This document shows, piece by piece, positions 1 through 14,561 of a stretch of DNA of 64,000 nt. Positions within the stretch are counted from its first letter, which is position 1; each line of letters starts with the position of its first letter. The stretch is from Fasciola hepatica (lineage: Eukaryota; Platyhelminthes; Trematoda; Plagiorchiida; Fasciolidae), in assembly GCA_948099385.1 (NCBI GenBank), contig CANUEZ040000196.1, positions 1,719,001 to 1,783,000 of the forward strand. The letters are read 5' to 3'. The notes below the pieces were generated by a model. It did no database searches, was not told the DNA's origin, and was given only the letters and a program-made list of their open reading frames with translations. The position numbers and the translations under genes were made by a program.

Positions 1-303
1 AATCGAACAACTTAACAACACAAGGCTATCCGGGATGGCTATCAACGCTTTGTTCAACATCTACACTACATGATATAGCACCCTTCCCAAACTCGCTTCA
101 AATTTGAATGGTAAGAACCAGCTTCGCGCACACCGATCGACTCCTATGATGGATGACTTCTCTGTAGGGGCCTAAGTACAACCAACGCATTTCCAAATGA
201 ACAACCTACACAGCTTCCCTACTATGCATGCAATTGATTAGTAGTACGAGATTAGATTAGATTAGCTTAGATTAGATTTGTATAATATGATTGATCATGT
301 AGC
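1..303 (-). repeat. Partial satellite unit at the left edge
   Basis: This piece covers offsets 134-431 of a unit, so its ribozyme lies outside the window. Its pentanucleotide run (about 250-280) has one extra 5-bp repeat and a CTTAG interruption, which makes this junction 436 bp long. Nothing else is present. Confidence 0.95.
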
Positions 304-328
304 TTGAACGCTCAACTGAGCATTGAAA

Positions 329-394
329 TCCATGTAAGCACTGTACAGCTGTTTCATCCTCTAAGGGACTCGACTCATCAGCAGTTCACATCGA
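329..394 (-). ncRNA. Hammerhead ribozyme, stem I mismatch
   Basis: The core is intact. The stem I 5' strand reads GAACUG, giving one A-G mismatch against CAGUGC, with no compensating change. Sister copies with the same change are at 6363-6428, 7656-7721, 9380-9445, 10678-10743, 16286-16351, 22323-22388 and 23616-23681. Cleavage is probably slower but not excluded. Confidence 0.85.
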
Positions 395-759
395 CCGAGC
401 CCCCACGGGCACTCCAACAACCGTTGATCCATTGTGAATCGAATAACTTAACAACACAAGGCTATCCGGGATGGCTCTCAACGCTTTGTTCAACATCTAC
501 ACTACATGATATAGCACCCTTCCCAAACTCGCTTCAAATTTGAATGGTAAGAACCAGCTTCGCGCACACCGATCGACTCCTATGATGGATGACTTCTCTG
601 TAGGGGCCTAAGTACAACCAACGCATTCCCAAATGAACAACCTACACAGCTTCCTTACTATGCATGCAATTGATTAGTAGTACGAGATTAGATCAGATCA
701 GATAAGATTTGTATAATATGATTGATCATGCAGCTTGAACGCTCAACTGAGCATTGAAA

Positions 760-825
760 ACCATGGAAGCACTGTACAGCTGTTTCATCCTCTAAGGGAC
801 TCGACTCATCAGCAGTGCACATCGA
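760..825 (-). ncRNA. Hammerhead ribozyme, intact
   Basis: First fully canonical copy in the window. The cleavage site lies between 775 and 774 (minus strand), so with the next intact copy at 1191-1256 it would release a 431-nt RNA. Confidence 0.92.
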
Positions 826-1165
826 CCGAGCCCCCACGGGCACTCCAACAACCGGTGAACCATTGTGAATCGAACAACTTAACAACACCGGGCTATCCGG
901 GATGGCTCTGAACGCTTTGTTCAACATCTACACTACATGATATAGCACCCTTCCCAAACTCGCTTCAAATTTGAATAATAAGAACCAGCTTCGCGCACAC
1001 CGATCGACTCGTATGATGGATGCCTTCTCTGTAGGGGCCTAAGTACAACCAACGCATTCCCAAATGAACAACCTACACAGCTTCCTTACTATGCATGCAA
1101 TTGATTAGTAGTACGAGATTAGATCAGATTAGATTAGATTTGTATAATATGATTGATCATGCAGC

Positions 1166-4100
1166 TTGAACGCTCAACTGAGCATTGAAATCCATGGAAG
1201 CACTGTACAGCTGTTTCATCCTCTAAGGGACTCGACTCATCAGCAGTGCACATCGACCGAGCCCCCACGGGCACTCCAACAACCGGTGAACCATTGTGAA
1301 TCGAACAACTTAACAACACCGGGCTATTCGGGATGGCTCTCAACGCTTTGTTCAACATCTACACTACATGATATAGCACCCTTCCCAAACTCGCTTCAAA
1401 TTTGAATGATAAGAACCAGCTTCGCGCACACCGATCGACTCGTATGATGGATGACTTCTCTGTAGGGGCCTAAGTAAAACCAACGCATTCACAAATGAAC
1501 AACCTACACAGCTTCCTTACTATGCAAGCAATTGATTAGTAGTACGAGATTAGATTAGATTAGATTAGATTTGTATAATATGATTGATCATGCAGCTTGA
1601 ACGCTCAACTGAGCATTGAAATCCATGTAAGCACTGTACAGCTGTTTCATCCTCTAAGGGACTCGACTCATCAGCAGTGCACATCGACCGAGCCCCCACG
1701 GGCACTCCAACAACCGGTGAACCATTGTGAATCGAACAACTTAACAACACCGGGCTATCCGGGATGGCTCTCAACGCTTTGTTCAACATCTACACTACAT
1801 GATATAGCACCCTTCCCAAACTCGCTTCAAATTTGAATAATAAGAACCAGCTTCGCGCACACCGATCGACTCGTATGATGGATGCCTTCTCTGTAGGGGC
1901 CTAAGTACAACCAACGCATTCCCAAATGAACAACCTACACAGCTTCCTTACTATGCATGCAATTGATTAGTAGTACGAGATTAGATCAGATTAGATTAGA
2001 TTTGTATAATATGATTGATCATGCAGCTTGAACGCTCAACTGAGCATTGAAATCCATGGAAGCACTGTACAGCTGTTTCATCCTCTAAGGGACTCGACTC
2101 ATCAGCAGTGCACATCGACCGAGCCCCCACGGGCACTCCAACAACCGGTGAACCATTGTGAATCGAACAACTTAACAACACCGGGCTATTCGGGATGGCT
2201 CTCAACGCTTTGTTCAACATCTACACTACATGATATAGCACCCTTCCCAAACTCGCTTCAAATTTGAATGATAAGAACCAGCTTCGCGCACACCGATCGA
2301 CTCGTATGATGGATGACTTCTCTGTAGGGGCCTAAGTAAAACCAACGCATTCACAAATGAACAACCTACACAGCTTCCTTACTATGCAAGCAATTGATTA
2401 GTAGTACGAGATTAGATTAGATTAGATTAGATTTGTATAATATGATTGATCATGCAGCTTGAACGCTCAACTGAGCATTGAAATCCATGTAAGCACTGTA
2501 CAGCTGTTTCATCCTCTAAGGGACTCGACTCATCAGCAGTGCACATCGACCGAGCCCCCACGGGCACTCCAACAACCGGTGAACCATTGTGAATCGAACA
2601 ACTTAACAACACCGGGCTATTCGGGATGGCTCTCAACGCTTTGTTCAACATCTACACTACATGATATAGCACCCTTCCCAAACTCGCTTCAAATTTGAAT
2701 GATAAGAACCAGCTTCGCGCACACCGATCGACTCCTATGATGGATGACTTCTCTGTAGGGGCCTAAGTACAACCAACGCATTCCCAAATGAACAACCTAC
2801 ACAGCTTCCTTACTATGCATGCAATTGATTAGTAGTACGAGATTAGATCAGATTAGATTAGATTTGTATAATATAATTGATCATGCAGCTTGAACGCTCA
2901 ACTGAGCATTGAAATCCATGGAAGCACTGTACAGCTGTTTCATCCTCTAAAGGACTCGACTCATCAGCAGTGCACATCGACCGAGCCCCCACGGGCACTC
3001 CAACAACCGGTGAACCATTGTGAATCGAACAACTTAACAACACCGGGCTATCCGGGATGGCTCTCAACGCTTTGTTCAACATCTACACTACATGATATAG
3101 CACCCTTCCCAAACTCGCTTCAAATTTGAATAATAAGAACCAGCTTCGCGCACACCGATCGACTCGTATGATGGATGCCTTCTCTGTAGGGGCCTAAGTA
3201 CAACCAACGCATTCCCAAATGAACAACCTACACAGCTTCCTTACTATGCATGCAATTGATTAGTAGTACGAGATTAGATCAGATTAGATTAGATTTGTAT
3301 AATATGATTGATCATGCAGCTTGAACGCTCAACTGAGCATTGAAATCCATGGAAGCACTGTACAGCTGTTTCATCCTCTAAGGGACTCGACTCATCAGCA
3401 GTGCACATCGACCGAGCCCCCACGGGCACTCCAACAACCGGTGAACCATTGTGAATCGAACAACTTAACAACACCGGGCTATTCGGGATGGCTCTCAACG
3501 CTTTGTTCAACATCTACACTACATGATATAGCACCCTTCCCAAACTCGCTTCAAATTTGAATGATAAGAACCAGCTTCGCGCACACCGATCGACTCGTAT
3601 GATGGATGACTTCTCTGTAGGGGCCTAAGTAAAACCAACGCATTCACAAATGAACAACCTACACAGCTTCCTTACTATGCAAGCAATTGATTAGTAGTAC
3701 GAGATTAGATTAGATTAGATTAGATTTGTATAATATGATTGATCATGCAGCTTGAACGCTCAACTGAGCATTGAAATCCATGTAAGCACTGTACAGCTGT
3801 TTCATCCTCTAAGGGACTCCACTCATCAGCAGTGCACATCGACCGAGCCCCCACGGGCACTCCAACAACCGGTGAACCATTGTGAATCGAACAACTTAAC
3901 AACACCGGGCTATTCGGGATGGCTCTCAACGCTTTGTTCAACATCTACACTACATGATATAGCACCCTTCCCAAACTCGCTTCAAATTTGAATGATAAGA
4001 ACCAGCTTCGCGCACACCGATCGACTCGTATGATGGATGACTTCTCTGTAGGGGCCTAAGTACAACCAACGCATTCCCAAATGAACAACCTACACAGCTT

Positions 4101-4613
4101 CCTTACTATGCATGCAATTGATTAGTAGTACGAGATTAGATCAGATTAGATTAGATTTGTATAATATAATTGATCATGCAGCTTGAACGCTCAACTGAGC
4201 ATTGAAATCCATGGAAGCACTGTACAGCTGTTTCATCCTCTAAAGGACTCGACTCATCAGCAGTGCACATCGACCGAGCAACCACGGGCACTCCAACAAC
4301 TGGTGAACCATTGTGAATCGAACAACTTAACAACACAAGGCTATCCGGGATGGCTCTCAACGCTTTGTTCAACATCTACACTACATGATATAGTACACTT
4401 CCCAAACTCGCATTAAATTTGAATGGTAGGAACCAGCTTCGCGCACACCGATCGACTCGTATGATGGATGACTTCTCTGTAGGGGCCTAAGTACAACCAA
4501 CGCATTCCCAAATGAACAACCTACACAGCTTCCTTACTATGCATGCAATTGATTAGTAGTACGAGATTAGATTAGATTAGATTAGATTTGTATAATATGA
4601 TTGATCATGCAGC
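1166..4613 (-). repeat. Eight satellite units with dimer and trimer higher-order repeats
   Basis: Units start at 1166, 1597, 2028, 2459, 2890, 3321, 3752 and 4183. The rare marker AGTAAAACC occurs in units 1166, 2028 and 3321, that is at shifts of 862 and 1293 bp. Units 1166-1597 repeat as 2028-2459 (dimer), and 2028-2459-2890 repeat as 3321-3752-4183 (trimer). Ribozymes lie at unit start +25 to +90. All are intact except 3777-3842, where a base in stem II is changed. Confidence 0.93.
3777..3842 (-). ncRNA. Hammerhead ribozyme, altered stem II
   Basis: The plus strand reads GGACTCCACTC, so the third base of stem II changes from C to G. This breaks the 3-bp core-proximal helix but not the alternative GUCC/GGAU helix, so this copy could test which stem II is real. 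Confidence 0.85.
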
Positions 4614-5931
4614 TTGAACGCTCAACTGAGCATTGAAATCCATGGAAGCACTGTACAGCTGTTTCATCCTCTAAGGGACTCGACTCATCAGCAGTGCACA
4701 TCGACCGAGCAACCACGGGCACTCCAACAACCGGTGAACCATTGTGAATCGAACAACTTAACAACACAAGGCTATCCGGGATGGCTATCAACGCTTTGTT
4801 CAACATCTACACTACATGATATAGCACCCTTCCCAAACTCGCTTCAAATTTGAATGATAAGAACCAGCTTCGCGCACACCGATCGACTCCTATGATGGAT
4901 GACTTCTCTGTAGGGGCCTAAGTACAACCAACGCATTCCCAAATGAACAACCTACACAGCTTCCTTACTATGCATGCAATTGATTAGTAGTACGAGATTA
5001 GATTAGATTAGATTAGATTTGTATAATATGATTGATCATGCAGCTTGAACGCTCAACTGAGCATTGAAATCCATGGAAGCACTGTACAGCTGTTTCATCC
5101 TCTAAGGGACTCGACTCATCAGCAGTGCACATCGACCGAGCCCCCACGGGCACTCCAACAACCGTTGATCCATTGTGAATCTAATAACTTAACAACACAA
5201 GGCTATCCGGGATGGATCTCAACGCTTTGTTCAACATCTACACTACATGATATAGCACCCTTCCCAAACTCGCTTTAAATTTGAATGATAAGAACCAGCT
5301 TCGCGCACACCGATCGACTCCTATGATGGATGACTTCTCTGTAGGGGCCTAAGTACAACCAACGCATTCCCAAATGAACAACCTACACAGCTTCCTTACT
5401 ATGCATGCAATTGATTAGTAGTACGAGATTAGATTAGATTAGATTAGATTTGTATAATATGATTGATCATGCAGCTTGAACGCTCAACTGAGCATTGAAA
5501 TCCATGGAAGCACTGTACAGCTGTTTCATCCTCTAAGGGACTCGACTCATCAGCAGTGCACATCGACCGAGCAACCACGGGCACTCCAACAACCGGTGAA
5601 CCATTGTGAATCGAACAACTTAACAACACAAGGCTATCCGGGATGGCTATCAACGCTTTGTTCAACATCTACACTACATGATATAGCACCCTTCCCAAAC
5701 TCGCTTTAAATTTGAATGGTAAGAACCAGCTTCGCGCACACCGATCGACTCCTATGATGGATGACTTCTCTGTAGGGGCCTAAGTACAACCAACGCATTC
5801 CCAAATGAACAACCTACACAGCTTCCTTACTATGCATGCAATTGATTAGTAGTACGAGATTAGATTATATTAGATTAGATTTGTATAATATGATTGATCA
5901 TGCAGCTTGAACGCTCAACTGAGCATTGAAA

Positions 5932-5997
5932 TCCATGGAAGCACTGTACAGCTGTTTCATTCTCTAAGGGACTCGACTCATCAGCAGTGCACATCGA
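5932..5997 (-). ncRNA. Hammerhead ribozyme, weakened stem II
   Basis: GGAU before GAAA becomes GAAU, removing one C-G pair in either stem II model. The copy at 7225-7290 shares the change through the 1293-bp repeat. Confidence 0.85.
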
Positions 5998-8086
5998 CCG
6001 AGCCCCCACGGGCACTCCAACAACTGGTGAACCATTGTGAATCGAACAAATTAACAACACAAGGCTATCCGGGATGGCTATCAACGCTTTGTTCAACATC
6101 TACACTACATGATATAGCACCCTTCCCAAACTCGCTTCAAATTTGAATGGTAAGAACCAGCTTCGCGCACACCGATCGACTCCTATGATGGATGACTTCT
6201 CTGTAGGGGCCTAAGTACAACCAACGCATTCCCAAATGAACAACCTACACAGCTTCCTTACTATGCATGCAATTGATTAGTAGTACGAGATTAGATCAGA
6301 TTAGATTAGATTTGTATAATATGATTGATCATGCAGCTTGAACGCTCAACTGAGCATTGAAATCCATGGAAGCACTGTACAGCTGTTTCATCCTCTAAGG
6401 GACTCGACTCATCAGCAGTTCACATCGACCGAGCCCCCACGGGCACTCCAACAACCGTTGATCCATTGTGAATCGAATAACTTAACAACACAAGGCTATC
6501 CGGGATGGCTCTCAACGCTTTGTTCAACATCTACACTACATGATATAGCACCCTTCTCAAACTCGCTTTAAATTTGAATGGTAAGAACCAGCTTCGCGCA
6601 CACCGATCGACTCCTATGATGGATGACTTCTCTGTAGGGGCCTAAGTACAACCAACGCATTCCCAAATGAACAACCTACACAGCTTCCTTACTATGCATG
6701 CAATTGATTAGTAGTACGAGATTAGATTAGATTAGATTAGATTTGTATAATATGATTGATCATGCAGCTTGAACGCTCAACTGAGCATTGAAATCCATGG
6801 AAGCACTGTACAGCTGTTTCATCCTCTAAGGGACTCGACTCATCAGCAGTGCACATCGACCGAGCAACCACGGGCACTCCAACAACCGGTGAACCATTGT
6901 GAATCGAACAACTTAACAACACAAGGCTATCCGGGATGGCTCTCAACGCTTTGTTCAACATCTACACTACATGATATAGCACCCTTCCCAAACTCGCTTC
7001 AGATTTGAATGATAAGAACCAGCTTCGCGCACACCGATCGACTCCTATGATGGATGACTTCTCTGTAGGGGCCTAAGTACAACCAACGCATTCCCAAATG
7101 AACAACCTACACAGCTTCCTTACTATGCATGCAATTGATTAGTAGTACGAGATTAGATCAGATTAGATTAGATTTGTATAATATGATTGATCATGCAGCT
7201 TGAACGCTCAACTGAGCATTGAAATCCATGGAAGCACTGTACAGCTGTTTCATTCTCTAAGGGACTCGACTCATCAGCAGTGCACATCGACCGAGCCCCC
7301 ACGGGCACTCCAACAACTGGTGAACCATTGTGAATCGAACAACTTAACAACACAAGGCTATCCGGGATGGCTATCAACGCTTTGTTCAACATCTACACTA
7401 CATGATATAGCACCCTTCCCAAACTCGCTTCAAATTTGAATGATAAGAACCAGCTTCGCGCACACCGATCGACTCCTATGATGGATGACTTCTCTGTAGG
7501 GGCCTAAGTACAACCAACGCATTCCCAAATGAACAACCTACACAGCTTCCTTACTATGCATGCAATTGATTAGTAGTACGAGATTAGATCAGATTAGATT
7601 AGATTTGTATAATATGATTGATCATGCAGCTTGAACGCTCAACTGAGCATTGAAATCCATGGAAGCACTGTACAGCTGTTTCATCCTCTAAGGGACTCGA
7701 CTCATCAGCAGTTCACATCGACCGAGCCCCCACGGGCACTCCAACAACCGTTGATCCATTGTGAATCGAATAACTTAACAACACAAGGCTATCCGGGATG
7801 GCTCTCAACGCTTTGTTCAACATCTACACTACATGATATAGCACACTTCCCAAACTCGCTTTAAATTTGAATGATAAGAACCAGCTTCGCGCACACCGAT
7901 CGACTCCTATGATGGATGACTTCTCTGTAGGGGCCTAAGTACAACCAACGCATTCACAAATGAACAACCTACACAGCTTCCTTACTATGCAAGCAATTGA
8001 TTAGTAGTACGAGATTAGATTAGATTAGACTAGATTTGTATAATATGATTGATCATGCAGCTTGAACGCTCAACTGAGCACTGAAA

Positions 8087-8152
8087 TCCATGGAAGCACT
8101 GCACAGCTGTTTCATCCTCTAAGGGACTCGACTCATCAGCAGTGCACATCGA
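8087..8152 (-). ncRNA. Hammerhead ribozyme with G17 (predicted uncleavable)
   Basis: The plus strand reads CTGCACAG instead of CTGTACAG, changing the cleavage triplet from GUA to GUG. G at position 17 breaks the NUH rule known for hammerheads. It is the only such copy left of 25 kb. Confidence 0.85.
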
Positions 8153-10652
8153 CCGAGCCCCCACGGGCACTCCAACAACCGGTGAACCATTGTGAATCGA
8201 ACAACTTAACAACACAAGGCTATCCGGGATGGATCTCAACGCTTTGTTCAACATCTACACTACATGATATAGCACCCTTCTGAAACTCGCTTCAAATTTG
8301 AATGGTAAGAACCAGCTTCGCGCACACCGATCGACTCCTATGATGGATGACTTCTCTGTAGGGGCCTAAGTACAACCAACGCATTCCCAAATGAACAACC
8401 TACACAGCTTCCTTACTATGCATGCAATTGATTAGTAGTACGAGATTAGATAAGAATAGATTAGATTTGTATAATATGATTGATCATGCAGCTTGAACGC
8501 TCAACTGAGCATTGAAATCCATGGAAGCACTGTACAGCTGTTTCATCCTCTAAGGGACTCGACTCATCAGCAGTGCACATCGACCGAGCCCCCACGGGCA
8601 CTCCAACAACCGGTGAACCATTGTGAATCGAACAACTTAACAACACAAGGCTATCCGGGATGGCTATCAACGCTTTGTTCAACATCTACACTACATGATA
8701 TAGCACCCTTCCCAAACTCGCATCAAATTTGAATGGTAAGAACCAGCTTCGCGCACACCGATCGACTCCTATGATGGATGACTTCTCTGTAGGGGCCTAA
8801 GTACAACCAACGCATTCCCAAATGAACAACCTACACAGCTTCCTTACTATGCATGCAATTGATTAGTAGTACGAGATTAGATTAGATTAGATTAGATTTG
8901 TATAATATGATTGATCATGCAGCTTGAACGCTCAACTGAGCATTGAAATCCATGGAAGCACTGTACAGCTGTTTCATCCTCCAAGGGACTCGACTCATCA
9001 GCAGTGCACATCGACCGAGCCCCCACGGGCACTCCAACAACTGGTGAACCATTGTGAATCGAACAACTTAACAACACAAGGCTATCCGGGATGGCTATCA
9101 ACGCTTTGTTCAACATCTACACTACATGATATAGCACCCTTCCCAAACTCCCTTCAAATTTGAATGGTAAGAACCAGCTTCGCGCACACCGATCGACTCC
9201 TATGATGGATGCCTTCTCTGTAGGGGCCTAAGTACAACCAACGCATTCACAAATGAACAACCTACACAGCTTCCTTACTATGCATGCAATTGATTAGTAG
9301 TACGAGATTAGATCAGATTAGATTAGATTTGTATAATATGATTGATCATGCAGCTTGAACGCTCAACTGAGCATTGAAATCCATGGAAGCACTGTACAGC
9401 TGTTTCATCCTCTAAGGGACTCGACTCATCAGCAGTTCACATCGACCGAGCCCCCACGGGCACTCCAACAACCGTTGATCCATTGTGAATCGAATAACTT
9501 AACAACACAAGGCTATCCGGGATGGCTATCAACGCTTTGTTCAACATCTACACTACATGATATAGCACCCTTCCCAAACTCGCTTTAAATTTGAATGGTA
9601 AGAACCAGCTTCGCGCACACCGATCGACTCCTATGATGGATGACTTCTCTGTAGGGGCCTAAGTACAACCAACGCATTCCCAAATGAACAACCTACACAG
9701 CTTCCTTACTATGCATGCAATTGATTAGTAGTACGAGATTAAATTAGATCAGATTAGATTTGTATAATATGATTGATCATGCAGTTTGAACGCTCAACTG
9801 AGCATTGAAATCCATGTGGGCACTGTACAGCTGTTTCATCCTCTAAGGGACTCGACTCATCAGCAGTGCACATCGACCGAGCCCCCACGGGCACTCCAAC
9901 AACCGCTGAACCATTGTGAATCGAACAACTTAACAACACAAGGCTATCCGGGATGGCTCTCAACGCTTTGTTCAACATCTACACTACATGATATAGTACC
10001 CTTCCCAAACTCGCTTCAAATTTGAATGGTAGGAACCAGCTTCGCGCACACCGATCGACTCCTATGATGGATGACTTCTCTGTAGGGGCCTAAGTACAAC
10101 CAACGCATTCACAAATGAACAACCTACACAGCTTCCTTACTATGCATGCAATTGATTAGTAGTACGAGATTAGATCAGATTAGATTAGATTTGTATAATA
10201 TGATTGATCATGCAGCTTGAACGCTCAACTGAGCATTGAAATCCATGGAAGCACTGTACAGCTGTTTCATCCTCTAAGGGACTCGACTCATCAGCAGTGC
10301 ACATCGACCGAGCCCCCACGGGCACTCCAACAACTGGTGAACCATTGTGAATCGAACAACTTAACAACACAAGGCTATCCGGGATGGCTATCAACGCTTT
10401 GTTCAACATCTACACTACATGATATAGCACCCTTCCCAAACTCGCTTCAAATTTGAATGATAAGAACCAGCTTCGCGCACACCGATCGACTCCTATGATG
10501 GATGACTTCTCTGTAGGGGCCTAAGTACAACCAACGCATTCACAAATGAACAACCTACACAGCTTCCTTACTATGCATGCAATTGATTAGTAGTACGAGA
10601 TTAGATTAGATTAGATTAGATTAGATTTGTATAATATGATTGATCATGCAGC

Positions 10653-13600
10653 TTGAACGCTCAACTGAGCATTGAAATCCATGGAAGCACTGTACAGCTG
10701 TTTCATCCTCTAAGGGACTCGACTCATCAGCAGTTCACATCGACCGAGCCCCCACGGGCACTCCAACAACCGTTGATCCATTGTGAATCGAATAACTTAA
10801 CAACACCGGGCTATCCGGGAGGGCTCTCACCGCTTTGTTCAACATCTACACTACATGATATAGCACCCTTCCCAAACTCGCTTTAAATTTGAATGGTAAG
10901 AACCAGCTTCGCGCACACCGATCGACTCCTATGATGGATGACTTCTCTGTAGGGGCCTAAGTACAACCAACGCATTCACAAATGAACAACCTACACAGCT
11001 TCCTTACTATGCAAGCAATTGATTAGTAGTACGAGATTAGATTAGATTAGATTAGATTTGTATAATATGATTGATCAAGCAGCTTGAACGCTCAACTGAG
11101 CATTGAAATCCATGGAAGCACTGTACAGCTGTTTCATCCTCTAAGGGACTCGACTCATCAGCAGTGCACATCGACCGAGCCCCCACGGGCACTCCAACAA
11201 CTGGTGAACCATTGTGAATCGAACAACTTAACAACACAAGGCTATCCGGGATGGCTATCAACGCTTTGTTCAACATCTACACTACATGATATAGCACCCT
11301 TCCCAAACTCGCTTCAAATTTGAATGATAAGAACCAGCTTCGCGCACACCGATCGACTCCTATGATGGATGACTTCTCTGTAGGGGCCTAAGTACAACCA
11401 ACGCATTCACAAATGAACAACCTACACAGCTTCCTTACTATGCATGCAATTGATTAGTAGTACGAGATTAGATTAGATTAGATTAGATTAGATTTGTATA
11501 ATATGATTGATCATGCAGCTTGAACGCTCAACTGAGCATTGAAATCCATGGAAGCACTGTACAGCTGTTTCATCCTCTAAGGGACTCGACTCATCAGCAG
11601 TGCACATCGACCGAGCCCCCACGGGCACTCCAACAACCGTTGATCCATTGTGAATCGAATAACTTAACAACACCGGGCTATCCGGGAGGGCTATCAACGC
11701 TTTGTTCAACATCTACACTACATGATATAGCACCCTTCCCAAACTCGCTTTAAATTTGAATGGTAACAACCAGCTTCGCGCACACCGATCCACTCCTATG
11801 ATGGATGACTTCTCTGTAGGGGCCTAAGTACAACCAACGCATTCACAAATGAACAACCTACACAGCTTCCTTACTATGCAAGCAATTGATTAGTAGTACG
11901 AGATTAGATTAGATTAGATTAGATTTGTATAATATGATTGATCAAGCAGCTTGAACGCTCAACTGAGCATTGAAATCCATGGAAGCACTGTACAGCTGTT
12001 TCATCCTCTAAGGGACTCGACTCATCAGCAGTGCACATCGACCGAGCAACCACGGGCACTCCAACAACCGGTGAACCATTGTGAATCGAACAACTTAACA
12101 ACACAAGGCTATCCGGGATGGCTCTCACCGCTTTGTTCAACATCTACACTACATGATATAGCACCCTTCCCAAACTCGCTTCAAATTTGAATGATAAGAA
12201 CCAGCTTCGCGCACACCGATCGACTCCTATGATGGATGCCTTCTCTGTAGGGGCCTAAGTACAACCAACGCATTCACAAATGAACAACCTACACAGCTTC
12301 CTTACTATGCATGCAATTGATTAGTAGTACGAGATTAGATTAGATTAGATTAGATTTGTATAATATGATTGATCATGCAGCTTGAACGCTCAACTGAGCA
12401 TTGAAATCCATGGAAGCACTGTACAGCTGTTTCATCCTCTAAGGGACTCGACTCATCAGCAGTGCACATCGACCGAGCCCCCACGGGCACTCCAACAACT
12501 GGTGAACCATTGTGAATCGAACAACTTAACAACACAAGGCTATCCGGGATGGCTCTCAACGCTTTGTTCAACATCTACACTACATGATATAGCACCCTTC
12601 CCAAACTCGCTTCAAATTTGAATGGTAAGAACCAGCTTCGCGCACACCGATCGACTCCTATGATGGATGACTTCTCTTTAGGGGCCTAAGTACAACCAAC
12701 GCATTCACAAATGAACAACCTACACAGCTTCCTTACTATGCATGCAATTGATTAGTAGTACGAGATTAGATCAGATCAGATAAGATTTGTATAATATGAT
12801 TGATCATGCAGCTTGAACGCTCAACTGAGCATTGAAATCCATGGAAGCACTGTACAGCTGTTTCATCCTCTAAGGGACTCGACTCATCAGCAGTGCACAT
12901 CGACCGAGCCCCCACGGGCACTCCAACAACTGGTGAACCATTGTGAATCGAACAACTTAACAACACAAGGCTATCCGGGATGGCTCTCAACGCTTTGTTC
13001 AACATCTACACTACATGATATAGCACCCTTCCCAAACTCGCTTCAAATTTGAATGGTAAGAACCAGCTTCGCGCACACCGATCGACTCCTATGATGGATG
13101 ACTTCTCTGTAGGGGCCTAAGTACAACCAACGCATTCACAAATGAACAACCTACACAGCTTCCTTACTATGCATGCAATTGATTAGTAGTACGAGATTAG
13201 ATCAGATTAGATTAGATTTGTATAATATGATTGATCATGCAGCTTGAACGCTCAACTGAGCATTGAAATCCATGGAAGCACTGTACAGCTGTTTCATCCT
13301 CTAAGGGACTCGACTCATCAGCAGTGCACATCGACCGAGCCCCCACGGGCACTCCAACAACCGGTGAACCATTGTGAATCGAACAACTTAACAACACCGG
13401 GCTATTCGGGATGGCTCTCAACGCTTTGTTCAACATCTACACTACATGATATAGCACCCTTCCCAAACTCGCTTCAAATTTGAATGATAAGAACCAGCTT
13501 CGCGCACACCGATCGACTCCTATGATGGATGACTTCTCTGTAGGGGCCTAAGTACAACCAACGCATTCACAAATGAACAACCTACACAGCTTCCTTACTA

Positions 13601-14105
13601 TGCATGCAATTGATTAGTAGTACGAGATTAAATAAGATCAGATTAGATTTGTATAATATGATTGATCATGCAGTTTGAACGCTCAACTGAGCATTGAAAT
13701 CCATGGAAGCACTGTACAGCTGTTTCATCCTCTAAGGGACTCGACTCATCAGCAGTGCACATCGACCGAGCCCCCACGGGCACTCCAACAACCGGTGAAC
13801 CATTGTGAATCGAACAACTTAACAACACAAGACTATCCGGGATGGCTCTCAACGCTTTGTTCAACATCTACACTACATGATATAGCACCCTTCCCAAACT
13901 CGCTTTAAATTTGAATGATAAGAACCAGCTTCGCGCACACCGATCGACTCCTATGATGGATGACTTCTCTGTAGGGGCCTAAGTACAACCAACGCATTCA
14001 CAAATGAACAACCTACACAGCTTCCTTACTATGCAAGCAATTGATTAGTAGTACGAGATTAGATTAGATTAGATTAGATTTGTATAATATGATTGATCAT
14101 GCAGC
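10653..14105 (-). repeat. Eight satellite units, two preceded by a 5-bp longer junction
   Basis: Units start at 10653, 11084, 11520, 11951, 12382, 12813, 13244 and 13675. The steps into 10653 and 11520 are 436 bp because the pentanucleotide run has five ATTAG repeats instead of four; 10217-10653 recurs in broad form as 11084-11520, a dimer shift. Units 10653 and 11520 also share a GGAGGG variant near offset 165. Unit 10653 has the stem I mismatch; the other seven ribozymes are intact. Confidence 0.93.
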
Positions 14106-14561
14106 TTGAACGCTCAACTGAGCATTGAAATCCATGGAAGCACTGTACAGCTGTTTCATCCTCTAAGGGACTCGACTCATCAGCAGTGCACATCGACCGA
14201 GCCCCCACGGGCACTCCAACAACTGGTGAACCATTGTGAATCGAACAACTTAACAACACAAGGCTATCCGGGATGGCTCTCAACGCTTTGTTCAACATCT
14301 ACACTACATGATATAGTACCCTTCCCAAACTCGCTTCAAATTTGAATGGTAAGAACCAGCTTCGCGCACACCGATCGACTCGTATGATGGATGACTTCTC
14401 TGTAGGGGCCTAAGTACAACCAACGCATTCCCAAATGAACAACCTACACAGCTTCCTTACTATGCATGCAATTGATTAGTAGTACGAGATTAGATTAGAT
14501 AAGATTAGATTTGTATATTATGATTGATCATGCAGCTTGAACGCTCAACTGAGCATTGAAA

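Larger units (their letters stand above)
304..1165 (-). repeat. Two satellite units (304, 735)
   Basis: The ribozymes are at 329-394 and 760-825. The copy at 329-394 has an A-G mismatch in stem I; the copy at 760-825 is intact. Unit 735 has the run ATCAG-ATCAG-ATAAG before it, a form seen again before unit 12813. Confidence 0.95.
4614..10652 (-). repeat. Fourteen satellite units of mixed subfamilies
   Basis: Units start at 4614, 5045, 5476, 5907, 6338, 6769, 7200, 7631, 8062, 8493, 8924, 9355, 9786 and 10217. Units 5907-6338 recur as 7200-7631, a 1293-bp shift. Ribozymes in 4614, 5045, 5476, 6769, 8493, 8924, 9786 and 10217 are intact. Those in 5907 and 7200 have a weakened stem II. Those in 6338, 7631 and 9355 have a stem I mismatch (GAACUG against CAGUGC). 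The one in 8062 has the forbidden cleavage base G17. Confidence 0.93.

Noticed and set aside
383..407. Telomere-like repeats in the ATTAG run
   Set aside because: The motif is ATTAG, not the arthropod TTAGG or another known telomere repeat, is only four to five copies long and sits inside every unit.
304..543. Repeated 77-79 codon plus-strand ORFs as real genes
   Set aside because: They start with TTG, repeat once per unit, are broken in many units, and most variants change the protein. No family is recognisable. They are shadows of the satellite.
703..730. Bacterial-type promoter from TATAAT near the unit junction
   Set aside because: No matching -35 element, no gene downstream, and the sequence is a eukaryotic satellite. 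The AT-rich stretch is enough to explain it.
304..734. Unit built from two half-length ancestral repeats
   Set aside because: Comparing the two halves by eye shows only short shared words such as TCGACTC and CTACAC, with no consistent alignment.
688..927. Repeated 74-84 codon minus-strand ORFs as real genes
   Set aside because: They have an ATG but overlap the ribozyme in the same direction, tolerate changes freely and lack any recognisable domain or expression signal.
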